DNA of 64,000 nucleotides. It comes from Neomicrococcus lactis. GTDB lineage: Bacteria; Actinomycetota; Actinomycetes; Actinomycetales; Micrococcaceae. The stretch covers positions 248,001 to 312,000 of the forward strand of contig NZ_JACHBL010000001.1 of the NCBI RefSeq assembly GCF_014200305.1, written 5' to 3'. A model generated the notes under the pieces. The model was not told the origin of the DNA. It ran no database searches and saw only the letters and a program-made list of their open reading frames with translations. Positions 43,251-52,469 of this stretch are shown piece by piece. The position numbers were made by a program, and so were the translations under genes. How positions within the stretch are numbered: position 1 is the stretch's first letter; each line of letters begins with the position of its first letter.

Positions 43251-44522
43251 CTAGCGCTTGGTCGAGTCCTCGGTGGAGTCGGTGTTGTTTTCCGGCTCCA
43301 CAATAGGGTGCGCCGAAGTTTCGTCGGAAACGTCCGTCAAGACCACTCCAGGATTTTCGTCCCAGTCGTCTTCGGAAACTTCGGAATCATCGGACTCTTC
43401 GTCAGATTCCTCGCTGGAGTTAACGTCTTCTTCGTCGCTATCGCTCGCAGAAGCGTCGGCGCCCTCGTTAGCGGAATCTACTGATTCAACCGATTCGGAA
43501 GAATCTGAGGCCTTGGCACCCGGGCGAGCTGCGTCGTCGTCCTCAGAAAGAGGCGACTCCTCGGCAACCGCAGGCGAATGCATTGGCATTTGTGGCTGCT
43601 CAATGACGCTAATCGGCTGGCCGCCGAACTCGCGGATGTCCTTGTCCAGGTCCTCGAGCATCTGGTGTGCCTCGGCAATGGCCTCTTCGTCGCCGGAAGC
43701 CAGTGAGCGTGACAGCCACTGAGCGAGGGCGAATTCGGCGGCCAAAGCGGCACGGCGGGAAATGTGTGGGTCGGCGTGCTCTCCGCGAGCGGCGACGTAA
43801 GCATCCATCACGGCGGTGACAAACGCGGGATCGTCGCTGGCCTGAAGCCACGCGAAATCGTCGGCGGGATCGCCCACGTGAACATCGGTCCAGCCGGAAA
43901 TCGCCACCACACGTGAATCGTTGATGAGGAAGCTTTCCTCGTGCAGATCACCGTGTACCAAGGTGGGATTGAATCGCCACAGGTTCACGTCTTCCAGCGC
44001 GTGCTCCCATCGGCGCAGAAGCGTCACGGGAATCTTGCCGGTCATCGCGGCTTGATCCAGCTCATTTAGGCGGCGCTGACGGAATTCTTCAGCGGTGTAG
44101 GCCGGGAAGTCGCCGCGCTCGGCGATCTCGTCCGGAATGTCATGAATTGCCGCAAGAGCCTTGCCAATTTGGATGGCGGTTGCTTCGCCCAAGCGGGACA
44201 TGCCCTCGAGGTCATAGTTGGCGCCGTGCACGTGGTTGTACACAAAAGAACGCAGTGCGCCCTGGCGAATGGTGCCGGCGACTGACGGAATGAGGAACGG
44301 CAACTCGGCGCGGACAGCAGGCGTGAAGGCGTGCAGAACTGTGAGTTCTCGCTCAAGTCGCATGCTCGCTTCTTCGTGCCGTGGTGCACGTACACGCCAG
44401 CGCTGCTTGGACTCATCCACGATCATCGCCGAGTCAAAATCCTCGGGTTCATCGGGGATTGAGGCCACGCCGGACGGGGTGAGACCGGGCACGGCGGCAG
44501 TTGCAAGGGCCGCGAGTTCCAT
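43251..44522 (-). CDS. Aminoglycoside/macrolide phosphotransferase-like protein with acidic tail
   Basis: A 423-residue protein from the chosen ATG (a GTG eight codons earlier is also open). Residues about 1-300 have the APH kinase-like fold: HGDLHEES with catalytic-loop Asp192, but Ser197 where Asn or His is usual, then AISGWTDVHVGDPADDFAW. The metal-binding Asp of the usual IDW segment appears as Gly210, so ATP transfer is doubtful. Residues about 315-423 are a Ser, Asp and Glu-rich tail of very low complexity. Database labels of macrolide phosphotransferase should be treated with care. It lies between AdnAB and NudC, on the opposite strand. Confidence 0.72.
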   Translation of the reverse strand: MELAALATAAVPGLTPSGVASIPDEPEDFDSAMIVDESKQRWRVRAPRHEEASMRLERELTVLHAFTPAVRAELPFLIPSVAGTIRQGALRSFVYNHVHGANYDLEGMSRLGEATAIQIGKALAAIHDIPDEIAERGDFPAYTAEEFRQRRLNELDQAAMTGKIPVTLLRRWEHALEDVNLWRFNPTLVHGDLHEESFLINDSRVVAISGWTDVHVGDPADDFAWLQASDDPAFVTAVMDAYVAARGEHADPHISRRAALAAEFALAQWLSRSLASGDEEAIAEAHQMLEDLDKDIREFGGQPISVIEQPQMPMHSPAVAEESPLSEDDDAARPGAKASDSSESVESVDSANEGADASASDSDEEDVNSSEESDEESDDSEVSEDDWDENPGVVLTDVSDETSAHPIVEPENNTDSTEDSTKR

Positions 44523-44655
44523 AGCTGTCCGTTTCACACAGTCCACCGTAGACGTTTTATGGGCCTTGATGCGCGCGCGGGCGGGGTGAGTCGCAGTTAC
44601 TCACAGTGTTCTGCCACGCAGTGTAAGTGTCGGTGGAGATGGGTACGGTAGAGGG

Positions 44656-45639
44656 GTGATGGAAAATTTCGCAGAACGTCTGCCCCTTTCTCGCCATGGA
44701 CTCGACCGCGCGTGCGCGCAACGAGCCGATACCGAATTCCTTCCTACGCTGTTGACGGACCCCGCTACGCGAGTGCTGTGGTTGCACGGTGGCAACGCTC
44801 CCGTGCGCCAAGGCCGGTTGCAGTTCGCGAGCTTTGACTCTGTTCAGTACGACGACGCCGCTCAAGAAGGTGCCGAACCGCGCGTTTTGGTGTACTTGGG
44901 TAAGTCGAAAGAAGCGCACGTGGTGCTCGCCATTGCGCGGCGCGACGAAGACGTCGAGCGCCTCGGCGAGTTCATATCCGGTGGATCTTCCGTCACACAA
45001 GGCGAAAAATTGCAGTGGCTGGGGTTGCGTGATGTTGCCGCGACCCTGTCCGCCGAAGACGCCGGCACGTTCGTTGAAGCTATTGCGATCGCGAACTGGC
45101 ACTCAGTGCACCAGTTCTGCCCACGCTGTGGTGCCAAGACGGTTGTCAGCCAGAGCGGATGGGTTCGCGAATGCCCTGAGGACAAGTCGCAGCACTTCCC
45201 ACGTACAGATCCTGCGGTGATCGTGGCCATCACGGATGATCAGGACCGGATTTTGCTTGGTGCCAACGCAGCGTGGGGTGGGAAGCGATTCTCCGTTCTT
45301 GCTGGGTTCGTGGAACCAGGTGAATCTCTTGAAGCCGCCGTCGTGCGTGAAATTCAAGAAGAAGCCGGGGTCTTGGTCACGGACGTCACCTATATGGGTT
45401 CTCAGCCATGGCCGTTCCCTGCCTCGCTCATGCTGGGCTTCACGGCGAAGGCCACCACCAGCACCGTTCAAGCGGACGGGGAAGAAATCCTGTCCGTGAA
45501 ATGGTTTAGCCGAGAAGAGCTTGCCGAAGCAGTGGAGAAGGGTGAGATGAACATCCCCGCATCTGTCTCGATTGCGCGAGCACTTATTGATCATTGGTAC
45601 GGGGGACCGGTACCAGAGCCACGAGTTCTGGAAAACTAG
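44656..45639 (+). CDS. nudC: NAD+ diphosphatase NudC
   Basis: A 327-residue Nudix enzyme that cleaves NADH/NAD+ to NMN and AMP and removes NAD caps from RNA. It starts at adjacent GTG and ATG codons after GTAGAGGG. The zinc ribbon shows CPRCGAKT and then a single Cys in VRECPEDKSQHFPR; the usual fourth Cys is missing. The Nudix box is GFVEPGESLEAAVVREIQEEAG near residues 216-237 (spans 22 residues; key Glu in REIQEE), followed by the NADH-specific SQPWPFP near 248. It precedes uvrD2 in the same direction. Confidence 0.9.
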   Translation: MMENFAERLPLSRHGLDRACAQRADTEFLPTLLTDPATRVLWLHGGNAPVRQGRLQFASFDSVQYDDAAQEGAEPRVLVYLGKSKEAHVVLAIARRDEDVERLGEFISGGSSVTQGEKLQWLGLRDVAATLSAEDAGTFVEAIAIANWHSVHQFCPRCGAKTVVSQSGWVRECPEDKSQHFPRTDPAVIVAITDDQDRILLGANAAWGGKRFSVLAGFVEPGESLEAAVVREIQEEAGVLVTDVTYMGSQPWPFPASLMLGFTAKATTSTVQADGEEILSVKWFSREELAEAVEKGEMNIPASVSIARALIDHWYGGPVPEPRVLEN

Positions 45640-45675
45640 TCCCTTCGTTCACGCCACCATTCCAAAGAAGACGTA

Positions 45676-47814
45676 GTGACCCTTTCTGTAGATATCACCG
45701 AGGAACGTATCCTCGCCGGCCTCGACGATGAACAGCGCGAGGTGGCGAGTAACCTCACTGGCCCCATGTGCGTGCTCGCGGGCGCCGGTACTGGCAAGAC
45801 GCGCGCCATCACCCACCGCATCGCGCTGGGTGTGCACACGGGCGTCTATGTGCAGCAACAACTCCTCGCCGTGACGTTTACGGCTCGAGCAGCGGGCGAA
45901 ATGCGGACACGACTTCGCGAGCTTGGTGCTCCGAACGTTCAGGCCCGCACCTTCCACTCGGCGGCTCTTCGGCAGCTGCAGTACTTCTGGCCGCAAGCCA
46001 TTGGTGGTTCCATTCCGCAGCTCGTGGATCACAAGGCTCCGCATATTGCGGAAGCTGCGCGGCGCTTGAGGCTCACAGCTGACCGGGCACTGATTCGCGA
46101 CATCGCGTCCGAGATCGAATGGGCCAAGGTCTCCATGCTCACGGCGGATAGCTATGTGAAGGCCGCCGCCGACCGCACGCGAGTGGGAGACCTCGAACCG
46201 CAGACGGTCGCTCGACTCTTTGCAATGTATGAGGACGTCAAGAAGGACCGCGTTCTCATTGACTTCGAGGATGTGCTGCTGTTGACGGTGGCCATTCTTG
46301 AGGACGATCCGCGGATTCTCGCCGAGATTCACCGTCAGTACCGCCACTTCACCGTGGACGAGTATCAGGACGTTTCGCCGCTCCAAGAGCGGCTGTTGAA
46401 GCTCTGGGTGGGCGACCGCAACGAGCTGTGTGTGGTGGGCGACGCGAGCCAGACCATCTACTCTTTCACCGGCGCTACACCGCGCCACCTTTTGGAGTTC
46501 CCGAAGACCTATCCGGACGCCAAAGTGGTTCGGTTGATTCGCGATTACCGCTCCACGCCGCAGGTCGTGAATCTCGCCAACAAGCTGCTCGAATCGCGCC
46601 GCATTGAGCGGAACATGCCGGATCCCACGGTGCGCTGGCCAGAACCTTTGCACTTGATATCGCAGCGCGAGACCGGCAAGAACGTCGAGTTCAAAGAGTT
46701 TGCCGATGACGAGGCGGAGGCCTCGAGCATCGCCAAGCGCATTAAAGAGATGGTGGATGCCGGTCAAGATCCACGCAGCGTCGCCATCCTGTTGCGCACG
46801 AACGGACAGACCGAAGCCTACGAACGCGCCCTGAGTTCGGCTGGCCTGAGTTACCAATTGCGCGGCGGTGAGCGCTTCTTCCAGCGCAACGAGATCCGCG
46901 AAGCCATGATGCTCCTGCGTGCAGCTTCCAAGACGCGCTCCGGTGAGCCCGCTAGCGGAACCGTGGCAGAACTGCTCATGAGCATCGGTTACTCCGCAAA
47001 GTCGCCGGAATCTGGCGGTGCGACGCGTGAGCGTTGGGAATCTCTGTCAGCACTCGTGACTCTTTCCGAGGAGCTGGGCAGCGGCTCTTCCGAAGGACCA
47101 GCTGCGTCCTTGGGCCAATTCGTCGCCGAGATGGAAGCGCGTGCCGCCACGCAGCATGCGCCGCAAGTCTCCGGCGTGACGGTCGCCAGCTTGCACTCGG
47201 CCAAGGGCCTTGAATGGGACGTCGTCTTCCTCGCAGGACTCAGCGAAGGGCTCTTGCCGATTTCCTTCGCGAAGGATCAGGCCGGTTATGACGAAGAGCG
47301 TCGCTTGCTGTACGTGGGCATCACTCGAGCGCGCGACTTCCTGCACTTGAGCTGGTCTCTCGCGCGTACGCCCGGCGGCCGCGCGCACCGCACGCCGTCG
47401 CGCTTCTTGGATGGCTTGCGTCCTCAGTCGCTGGGCACCTCTCGCCATTACGACGCCGCTAGCTCACCTCGCGCTGAGCGTTCCGCATCGCGAGCCAAGA
47501 CTCGCGGTCCTGTGCGTTGCCGTTCGTGCGGCAAGGTGCTGGACACGCCTGCGGAGCGCAAGCTCAAGCGATGCTTGGATTGCCCAGCTACCTATGACGA
47601 GGCCATGTTGGAAGCGCTGAAAGCCTGGCGCCTTGAGACGGCTCGGGAAGCTGAAGTTCCTGCTTACGTGGTCTTTACCGATGCAACCTTGATGGCCATC
47701 GCCGAAGACCGCCCGAAGGATATGAATGCTTTGGCAGGAATCTCCGGGGTGGGGGAGTCCAAGCTCGAGCGCTTCGGCGAACAAGTGCTAAAAATCGTCA
47801 ACGAGTATGCCTAA
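45676..47814 (+). CDS. uvrD2: UvrD2-type DNA helicase with tetracysteine and HRDC domains
   Basis: A 712-residue superfamily 1 helicase with a GTG start. Walker A LAGAGTGKTR near 33-42, Walker B FTVDEYQDVSP near 226-236, GDASQTIYSFTGAT, RDYRSTPQ and the SAKGLEWDVVFLAGLSEG motif are intact. After the helicase core comes a tetracysteine zinc motif, CRSCG near 614 and CLDCP near 633, then an HRDC domain to the end (FTDATLMAIAEDRPKDMNAL, ISGVGESKLERFG). This architecture is that of mycobacterial UvrD2, where the Cys motif is needed for helicase activity. nudC lies 36 bases upstream, and the ThiF-like gene converges downstream. Confidence 0.92.
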   Translation: MTLSVDITEERILAGLDDEQREVASNLTGPMCVLAGAGTGKTRAITHRIALGVHTGVYVQQQLLAVTFTARAAGEMRTRLRELGAPNVQARTFHSAALRQLQYFWPQAIGGSIPQLVDHKAPHIAEAARRLRLTADRALIRDIASEIEWAKVSMLTADSYVKAAADRTRVGDLEPQTVARLFAMYEDVKKDRVLIDFEDVLLLTVAILEDDPRILAEIHRQYRHFTVDEYQDVSPLQERLLKLWVGDRNELCVVGDASQTIYSFTGATPRHLLEFPKTYPDAKVVRLIRDYRSTPQVVNLANKLLESRRIERNMPDPTVRWPEPLHLISQRETGKNVEFKEFADDEAEASSIAKRIKEMVDAGQDPRSVAILLRTNGQTEAYERALSSAGLSYQLRGGERFFQRNEIREAMMLLRAASKTRSGEPASGTVAELLMSIGYSAKSPESGGATRERWESLSALVTLSEELGSGSSEGPAASLGQFVAEMEARAATQHAPQVSGVTVASLHSAKGLEWDVVFLAGLSEGLLPISFAKDQAGYDEERRLLYVGITRARDFLHLSWSLARTPGGRAHRTPSRFLDGLRPQSLGTSRHYDAASSPRAERSASRAKTRGPVRCRSCGKVLDTPAERKLKRCLDCPATYDEAMLEALKAWRLETAREAEVPAYVVFTDATLMAIAEDRPKDMNALAGISGVGESKLERFGEQVLKIVNEYA

Positions 47815-47835
47815 GTGCTCCGAAAACTCAGCGCG

Positions 47836-48870
47836 TTAGGCAGCGGCGAGGTGGCAAGCACAAGCGAAGTTCGGTGCCAACGATCTTGTGACCAAAGCTC
47901 CGGTGTCTAGGTGAAACGTCATCACGGCGCCGACCGTCGCTGGCAAGAGCTGGCCGTCCAACACCATGAGAACGTGTTGAGCGGCCAGACCCGCGATGAC
48001 CGCGGCGCTCGCAGCATCCGGAATCAGCTGGCCTGGAGGAACAGCGAAGGTCTCGCTGGCTCCTTCTTCGTCTGTGGCTCGACCCAACAAGGGCGACTGC
48101 GCGCAATCGAAGCATCCAGGCATGCCGTCCAAGACCATCGGTCCGACGGTGGCCGTGGTGTCTTGGAAAATCACTTGGGTGTGAGGCACCCCGGACATCA
48201 TCAAGGTCTCGCGAACGCACGGAAGAAGCGCATCTCGCCCCATGGCTACTGCTACCGCGGGTCGCTTTCCAAAATCCGGAAGCTGCGAATCCGGATGGAG
48301 TGCGTCCAGAGAGTATTGAGTGATCTTGGTCTTGGGGTATTGGCGGGCCAATCGTTTAGTGAGCTGCGTGGTCTTGGGGAGTCCCAAGTCGGACAACGCA
48401 AAGAGCGGGCCACCCAGATCTGGCAGTTCCACCTCGGCGTCGTCGAAGACGTGGAAGTTGCCAACGCCGGCCATCGCGAGTGTGGCGATCAACTGTACGG
48501 ATGCGCGATCAAGCCCAAAGATGACCACGTGCGCCGAGTGGCGGGCTTCGATGAGCGGGCCCGCATGAACTCCGTACGCGGCAGAGCTGCGCCAGACTTC
48601 AGGCTGGAGAATGTTGAACATGGTTCCCGAAATCCTAAACTTAGGGGTTCCCACAATGACGCGCTTCAACTGCGAAAGCAGCCATGAGCGCCGAGGCTCG
48701 GGCACATCGCGGCCGGGATAGCCAACGTGCGGGGACTGCTCGGATAAGGAACCAATGAAGGCACGTTCTATGGGTGTGAGGTCGCTGAACAGTACCGATT
48801 GCTCCTCGGTGCCTATTGAGAGACGTCCGTCTTCAAAGTCAACAATGCGCAGTCCCGGATTGATTTGCAC
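47836..48870 (-). CDS. ThiF/E1-like protein with degenerate nucleotide site
   Basis: A 344-residue protein related to ThiF/MoeB/E1 enzymes. The Rossmann region reads VVIFGLDRASVQLIATLAMAGVG near 115-137, where GLDRAS replaces the usual GxGGLG; the acidic FDDAEVE near 142-148 and LGLPKTTQL near 162-170 remain. Two Cys pairs, Cys253/Cys256 (GCFDCAQ) and Cys337/Cys339 (ACACH), could form the structural zinc site. The first 100 residues are a separate domain without a clear match. Relatives are sometimes labelled as cyclodehydratases of modified peptides, but there is no precursor or YcaO gene here. I do not know its function. Confidence 0.65.
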   Translation of the reverse strand: MQINPGLRIVDFEDGRLSIGTEEQSVLFSDLTPIERAFIGSLSEQSPHVGYPGRDVPEPRRSWLLSQLKRVIVGTPKFRISGTMFNILQPEVWRSSAAYGVHAGPLIEARHSAHVVIFGLDRASVQLIATLAMAGVGNFHVFDDAEVELPDLGGPLFALSDLGLPKTTQLTKRLARQYPKTKITQYSLDALHPDSQLPDFGKRPAVAVAMGRDALLPCVRETLMMSGVPHTQVIFQDTTATVGPMVLDGMPGCFDCAQSPLLGRATDEEGASETFAVPPGQLIPDAASAAVIAGLAAQHVLMVLDGQLLPATVGAVMTFHLDTGALVTRSLAPNFACACHLAAA

Positions 48871-48963
48871 GTTATCCCCAATTCATCAAACTTCATCAAA
48901 TAACAACAAGTTTTATGATTCCATCGAATCGTCACAGACCAATCGTTATCCACAGGAGCGCCA

Positions 48964-49701
48964 ATGAGTGCTAAAGAAACCACCATGCATTTGGCCACCG
49001 AAACCGGGGTACCCATCAAAGTCATCAAGTCGTCGCGCCGCACTCGGTCGTCGCAAGGGCGCTGGGTCAATGACCACATTGAAATCCGCGTGCCGGCTTA
49101 TATGAGTCATGAAGCGATCGTCACCGTGGCGCATTCGCTTGCCAACAAGGTGCTGCAGAAGCGAGATGTGAAATACGGTCCGCAGGGTCATGAGGATCTC
49201 GCGGAGCGCGCCGACAGGCTGAGCCGCGCCTACTTCAACCATCAAGTGCGCCCTAAGAGCGTGCGATGGGTAACGAACCAAGGTCGCCGCTGGGGCTCAG
49301 CGAACTATTCGAAGCAGACCATCAATTTGTCGCATCGATTGTGGGGAATGCCGGACTGGGTGATCGACGCAGTCTTGGTTCACGAGCTCGCCCACTTGAT
49401 CGCCCCGGACGGTCACGGACCTGCGTTCAAGGCCCGCATCGCTCGTTATCCGCGTACGTCAGAAGCGGACATCTTCTTGCTTGGGTTTAGCCATGGTCGA
49501 GCTTTTGCGGAGCGGGAAGCGCAGCTGGGCGGAAATCATCGTCCAGGAGATCCGAACGCCAACGACTTCCCAGGGAATGATCTCGGGCAAATGGCGGGAC
49601 TCTTCGATGATGATGAAAGAGACGATGGTCTCGACATCGAGGATGTCGAGGCCACTCAAGGGTCATTCGATGATGACTTTGGTCGTCTACGGATGCTCTA
49701 A
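48964..49701 (+). CDS. YgjP/WLM-like zinc metallopeptidase-fold protein
   Basis: A 245-residue protein with the zinc motif HELAH at residues 140-144 and a probable third ligand His151 (GHGPAF). Before it is a segment typical of the YgjP-type family (VRWVTNQGRRWGSANYSKQTINLSHRLWGMP, in part RRWGSANYSKQTINLSH). The start ATG follows CACAGGAGCGCC, a good ribosome site. The last 70 residues are acidic and disordered (FDDDERDDGLDIEDVE). It is divergent from the ThiF-like gene and convergent with the next metalloprotease-like gene. Its substrate is unknown. Confidence 0.82.
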   Translation: MSAKETTMHLATETGVPIKVIKSSRRTRSSQGRWVNDHIEIRVPAYMSHEAIVTVAHSLANKVLQKRDVKYGPQGHEDLAERADRLSRAYFNHQVRPKSVRWVTNQGRRWGSANYSKQTINLSHRLWGMPDWVIDAVLVHELAHLIAPDGHGPAFKARIARYPRTSEADIFLLGFSHGRAFAEREAQLGGNHRPGDPNANDFPGNDLGQMAGLFDDDERDDGLDIEDVEATQGSFDDDFGRLRML

Positions 49702-49717
49702 CGAGCCAACCGCGCGG

Positions 49718-51184
49718 TTAGCCCTTCGGGGAATCCTGAGGATTTTCGGGATCTTCAGGATTCTCAGGATCAGCCTTTGGGGCATCATCCTTCGGCGCGT
49801 CTTCCGTTGGCGCTTCTTCATCGGTTGGAGCCGATTCGTCATAGCCTCCGGAGAGCAAGCGATCGAGTGCAGCGTCTAGATCTTCATCAGATGCGTTGAC
49901 GAGGGCACGGCGCGATGAATAGCCCACTGGATCATCGAGGTCTTCGCCGGTAGGCATGAGATCTTCGGCTTCCCACGCAGCGTCACGACCTTCGAGGCCT
50001 CGCTCTTCTTTCAAGTGAGCCCAGAACTGCGAAGCTTCGCGAAGGCGGCGCGGACGAAGTTCCAGACCGACGATCGATGCAAAAGCTTGCTCCGCCGGTC
50101 CGCCTGACGCACGACGACGACGCATTGTCTCGCGCAAGGCCGCGGCGGAAGGAAGATTGACGGCTGCATCGGCGACAACTTCATCAACCCAGCCCTCGAT
50201 GAGCGCTAGAGCATTCTCAAGCTTCGCCAAGGCTGCGGTCTGTGCCGGGCTACGGTGTGGCGTGAAGAGGCCTTCGTTGAAGACGTCCTGCATGGATTCA
50301 GGCCGAGCTGGATCGAAGTCTCGCATTGCTTCGTCAATGTGGGAGGTATCGATCGTAATGCCACGTGCGTAGTCCTCGATGGCACCGATGACGTGGTCCT
50401 TGAGCCACGGAACGGCGCGGTAGAGGCGCATGTGGGCAAGTTCGCGCAGTGCGACGAACAAGAGGATCTCGTTGTCGGGAAGATCTAGACCTTCACCGAA
50501 ATCAGCGATGTTCGCCGGAATGAGGGCTGGACGATCGCCGGACAAGGGGAGTCCGATGTCCGTGGAGCCGAGTACTTCCTTCGCCAACGCACCAACTGCG
50601 GCACCCAGCTGGGAGCCGAACAGTGCGCCGCCGAGAGACTGCATCATTCCGGAGGTGCCACCCATGAGTCCGCGCATCTCTTCAGGAATCTGCTCTTGCA
50701 AGGCCGCAGTCATGGCTTGAGAAACCGAAATCGCTACGGGTTCAGTCAGGCGCTTCCACGAGTCCATGGTCTTATCAACCCACTCGGAGCTGGTCAGTGC
50801 CTGGGGATCCTGTGGCGTGGGATCGAAGCTCGTCGCTTGCGATAACCACAAATCCGCGAGCTTCGCGGCGTTCTCCACGGCACCCTTCGAATTTGCGGTC
50901 AGCGAAGGATCGGCTCCGGCGGTGGCTTCGCGTGCCGACTGCTTCGCCAAGGTCCAGTTGACCGGTCCTGACTCGCCGGAAGCCATGGCCCCGAAGAGTC
51001 CCTGGAGCTGGCGGAAAATCGCCTGCATCTGGGCTGGATCTGCGCCTTGACCGGGAGTCAAGCCAAGAGAAGCGGGGTCTAAGCCTGGAGGCATCTGGCC
51101 CCCAAACATGCGTTTGAACATCTCCTGCATCGGATCATTGTCGTCAGGATCATTCGGGTTGTTGTTCGGGGGAATTTCTGCCAT
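49718..51184 (-). CDS. Zincin-type protein of the DUF2342 family
   Basis: A 488-residue actinobacterial protein (zincin_2; I recall Rv3195 as its homologue). It starts with a disordered Asn, Pro and Asp-rich segment and ends in a long Pro, Glu, Asp and Lys-rich tail. The domain has GGALFGSQLGAAVGALAKEVLG near 185, LPDNEILLFVALRELAHMRLYRAVPWLKDHVIGAIEDYARG near 240-280 (key RELAH), and an inner Glu and His typical of this family. A strict HExxH is not seen; RExxH stands in its place, so activity is not assured. Some relatives are labelled F420 biosynthesis-associated because of gene profiles, not proof. Confidence 0.8.
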   Translation of the reverse strand: MAEIPPNNNPNDPDDNDPMQEMFKRMFGGQMPPGLDPASLGLTPGQGADPAQMQAIFRQLQGLFGAMASGESGPVNWTLAKQSAREATAGADPSLTANSKGAVENAAKLADLWLSQATSFDPTPQDPQALTSSEWVDKTMDSWKRLTEPVAISVSQAMTAALQEQIPEEMRGLMGGTSGMMQSLGGALFGSQLGAAVGALAKEVLGSTDIGLPLSGDRPALIPANIADFGEGLDLPDNEILLFVALRELAHMRLYRAVPWLKDHVIGAIEDYARGITIDTSHIDEAMRDFDPARPESMQDVFNEGLFTPHRSPAQTAALAKLENALALIEGWVDEVVADAAVNLPSAAALRETMRRRRASGGPAEQAFASIVGLELRPRRLREASQFWAHLKEERGLEGRDAAWEAEDLMPTGEDLDDPVGYSSRRALVNASDEDLDAALDRLLSGGYDESAPTDEEAPTEDAPKDDAPKADPENPEDPENPQDSPKG

Positions 51185-51247
51185 GCCTCAACGGTACCCG
51201 CACGGACTGGCAGTACCCTAGAGACGAGGCACAATCGGAGGAAAACC

Positions 51248-52375
51248 TTGCCAAGAGCGAACAAAAAGCATCCTGATCCGTTACTGGAATCGGAATTTGG
51301 TGCGTCGGATACTCCGTCGTTGCAGGAACAAAAGCCTTCACGAAGCACCCGCTCGAGGTTGCTCTGGATCCCAGCCATGATCGGCGCGGTCGCACTCGTA
51401 TTGCCTTCCCCATATGTCATTGAGTCTCCCGGTCCAGCCCTCAACACGATTGGCCAGTACCAAGGAAAAGACCTTTTCACCATCGATGGCCACGAAACGT
51501 ACCCCACTGACGGCAACCTAGACATGACCACCGTCTATGTCGCCGGTGGAACGGACCGGTCAGCAACGACGGCCGAGGTCGTCAATGCGTGGTTGAACCC
51601 GCAGGCCGATGTGCAGCCGGAGGACTACGTGTATCCACGCGGTACTTCTCAGGACGCGGTCAACGAAGAGAACGCCACTCAGATGACGGACTCTCAACAG
51701 GACTCGATTGCGGCTGCCCTCTCCGCGCTCAAGATTTCTTTTGACCAGGAAATCAAGGTGGGCGGATTTGCTAGCGATCTCAACAAGAGCACCGTCAAGA
51801 AAAACGATGTTCTGTTGGCCATCAACAGCGTTCCCATCACCGGCACTGAGCAGTTCCGTCAAGAGCTACAGAAGCGTGGCGATCAACCCAGCGAGCTCAC
51901 CGTGCGCCGCGATGGCAAGGAAACCAGGGTCACCATCAAGACCCAAGAGTCTCCCGAGAATGGTCGGGTCATGGGCATTTACTTGGGCACCAGCTACACC
52001 TTCCCTTTCAAAGTGAACTTCATCCTCGATAACGTGGGCGGCCCCAGCGCCGGCATGATGTTCGCGTTGGGTATCTACGACAAGCTCACGCCCGGCAGCA
52101 TGACCGGCGGCCAGCACATCGCCGGAACGGGAACTATCGACGCCGGTGGCCACGTGGGTCCTATTGGTGGAATTGCCCAGAAGCTCGTAGGTGCCAAAAA
52201 CGCGGGCGCAAAGTATTTCTTGGCCCCTGCCGAAAACTGCGAAGACGTGGTGGGCCGCATTCCTGATGGCCTGCAAGTCGTCAAGGTCGCAACCTTGACC
52301 GAGTCCATTGCGGCGGTAGAAACCATCGCCAAGGGCGGCGATACCTCCGGCCTCGCTCAGTGCACGGCTCCCTAA
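51248..52375 (+). CDS. Membrane-anchored PDZ and Lon-like protease (S16)
   Basis: A 375-residue protein. The TTG start is fixed by GGAGGAAAACC. One membrane segment (about residues 35-55, LWIPAMIGAVALVLPSPYVI) anchors it. A PDZ domain follows (about 155-240, DVLLAINSVPITGTEQFRQELQ), then a Lon-type proteolytic domain with the Ser-Lys dyad Ser267 (GGPSAGMMF) and Lys312 (IAQKLVGAKNAG). There is no ATPase. The order zincin, Lon-like, UPF0182 is like Rv3195-Rv3193c as I remember it. It may process envelope proteins. Confidence 0.88.
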   Translation: MPRANKKHPDPLLESEFGASDTPSLQEQKPSRSTRSRLLWIPAMIGAVALVLPSPYVIESPGPALNTIGQYQGKDLFTIDGHETYPTDGNLDMTTVYVAGGTDRSATTAEVVNAWLNPQADVQPEDYVYPRGTSQDAVNEENATQMTDSQQDSIAAALSALKISFDQEIKVGGFASDLNKSTVKKNDVLLAINSVPITGTEQFRQELQKRGDQPSELTVRRDGKETRVTIKTQESPENGRVMGIYLGTSYTFPFKVNFILDNVGGPSAGMMFALGIYDKLTPGSMTGGQHIAGTGTIDAGGHVGPIGGIAQKLVGAKNAGAKYFLAPAENCEDVVGRIPDGLQVVKVATLTESIAAVETIAKGGDTSGLAQCTAP

Positions 52376-52451
52376 ACGCTCCAAAACCGCAAGGTAGCGA
52401 CAACAACAACGCAGGGTGCTGGCAACTAAGCCGGAGTGCGTGAGCCGAGCG

Positions 52452-52465
52452 GCGGCGTCGTACTT
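52452..52465 (+). repeat. Recurrent motif GCGGCGTCGTACTT, copy 5
   Basis: Exact 14-base copy; with the preceding bases it shares the 18-base form AGCGGCGGCGTCGTACTT with the copy at 5354. Confidence 0.7.
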
Positions 52466-52469
52466 AAAG

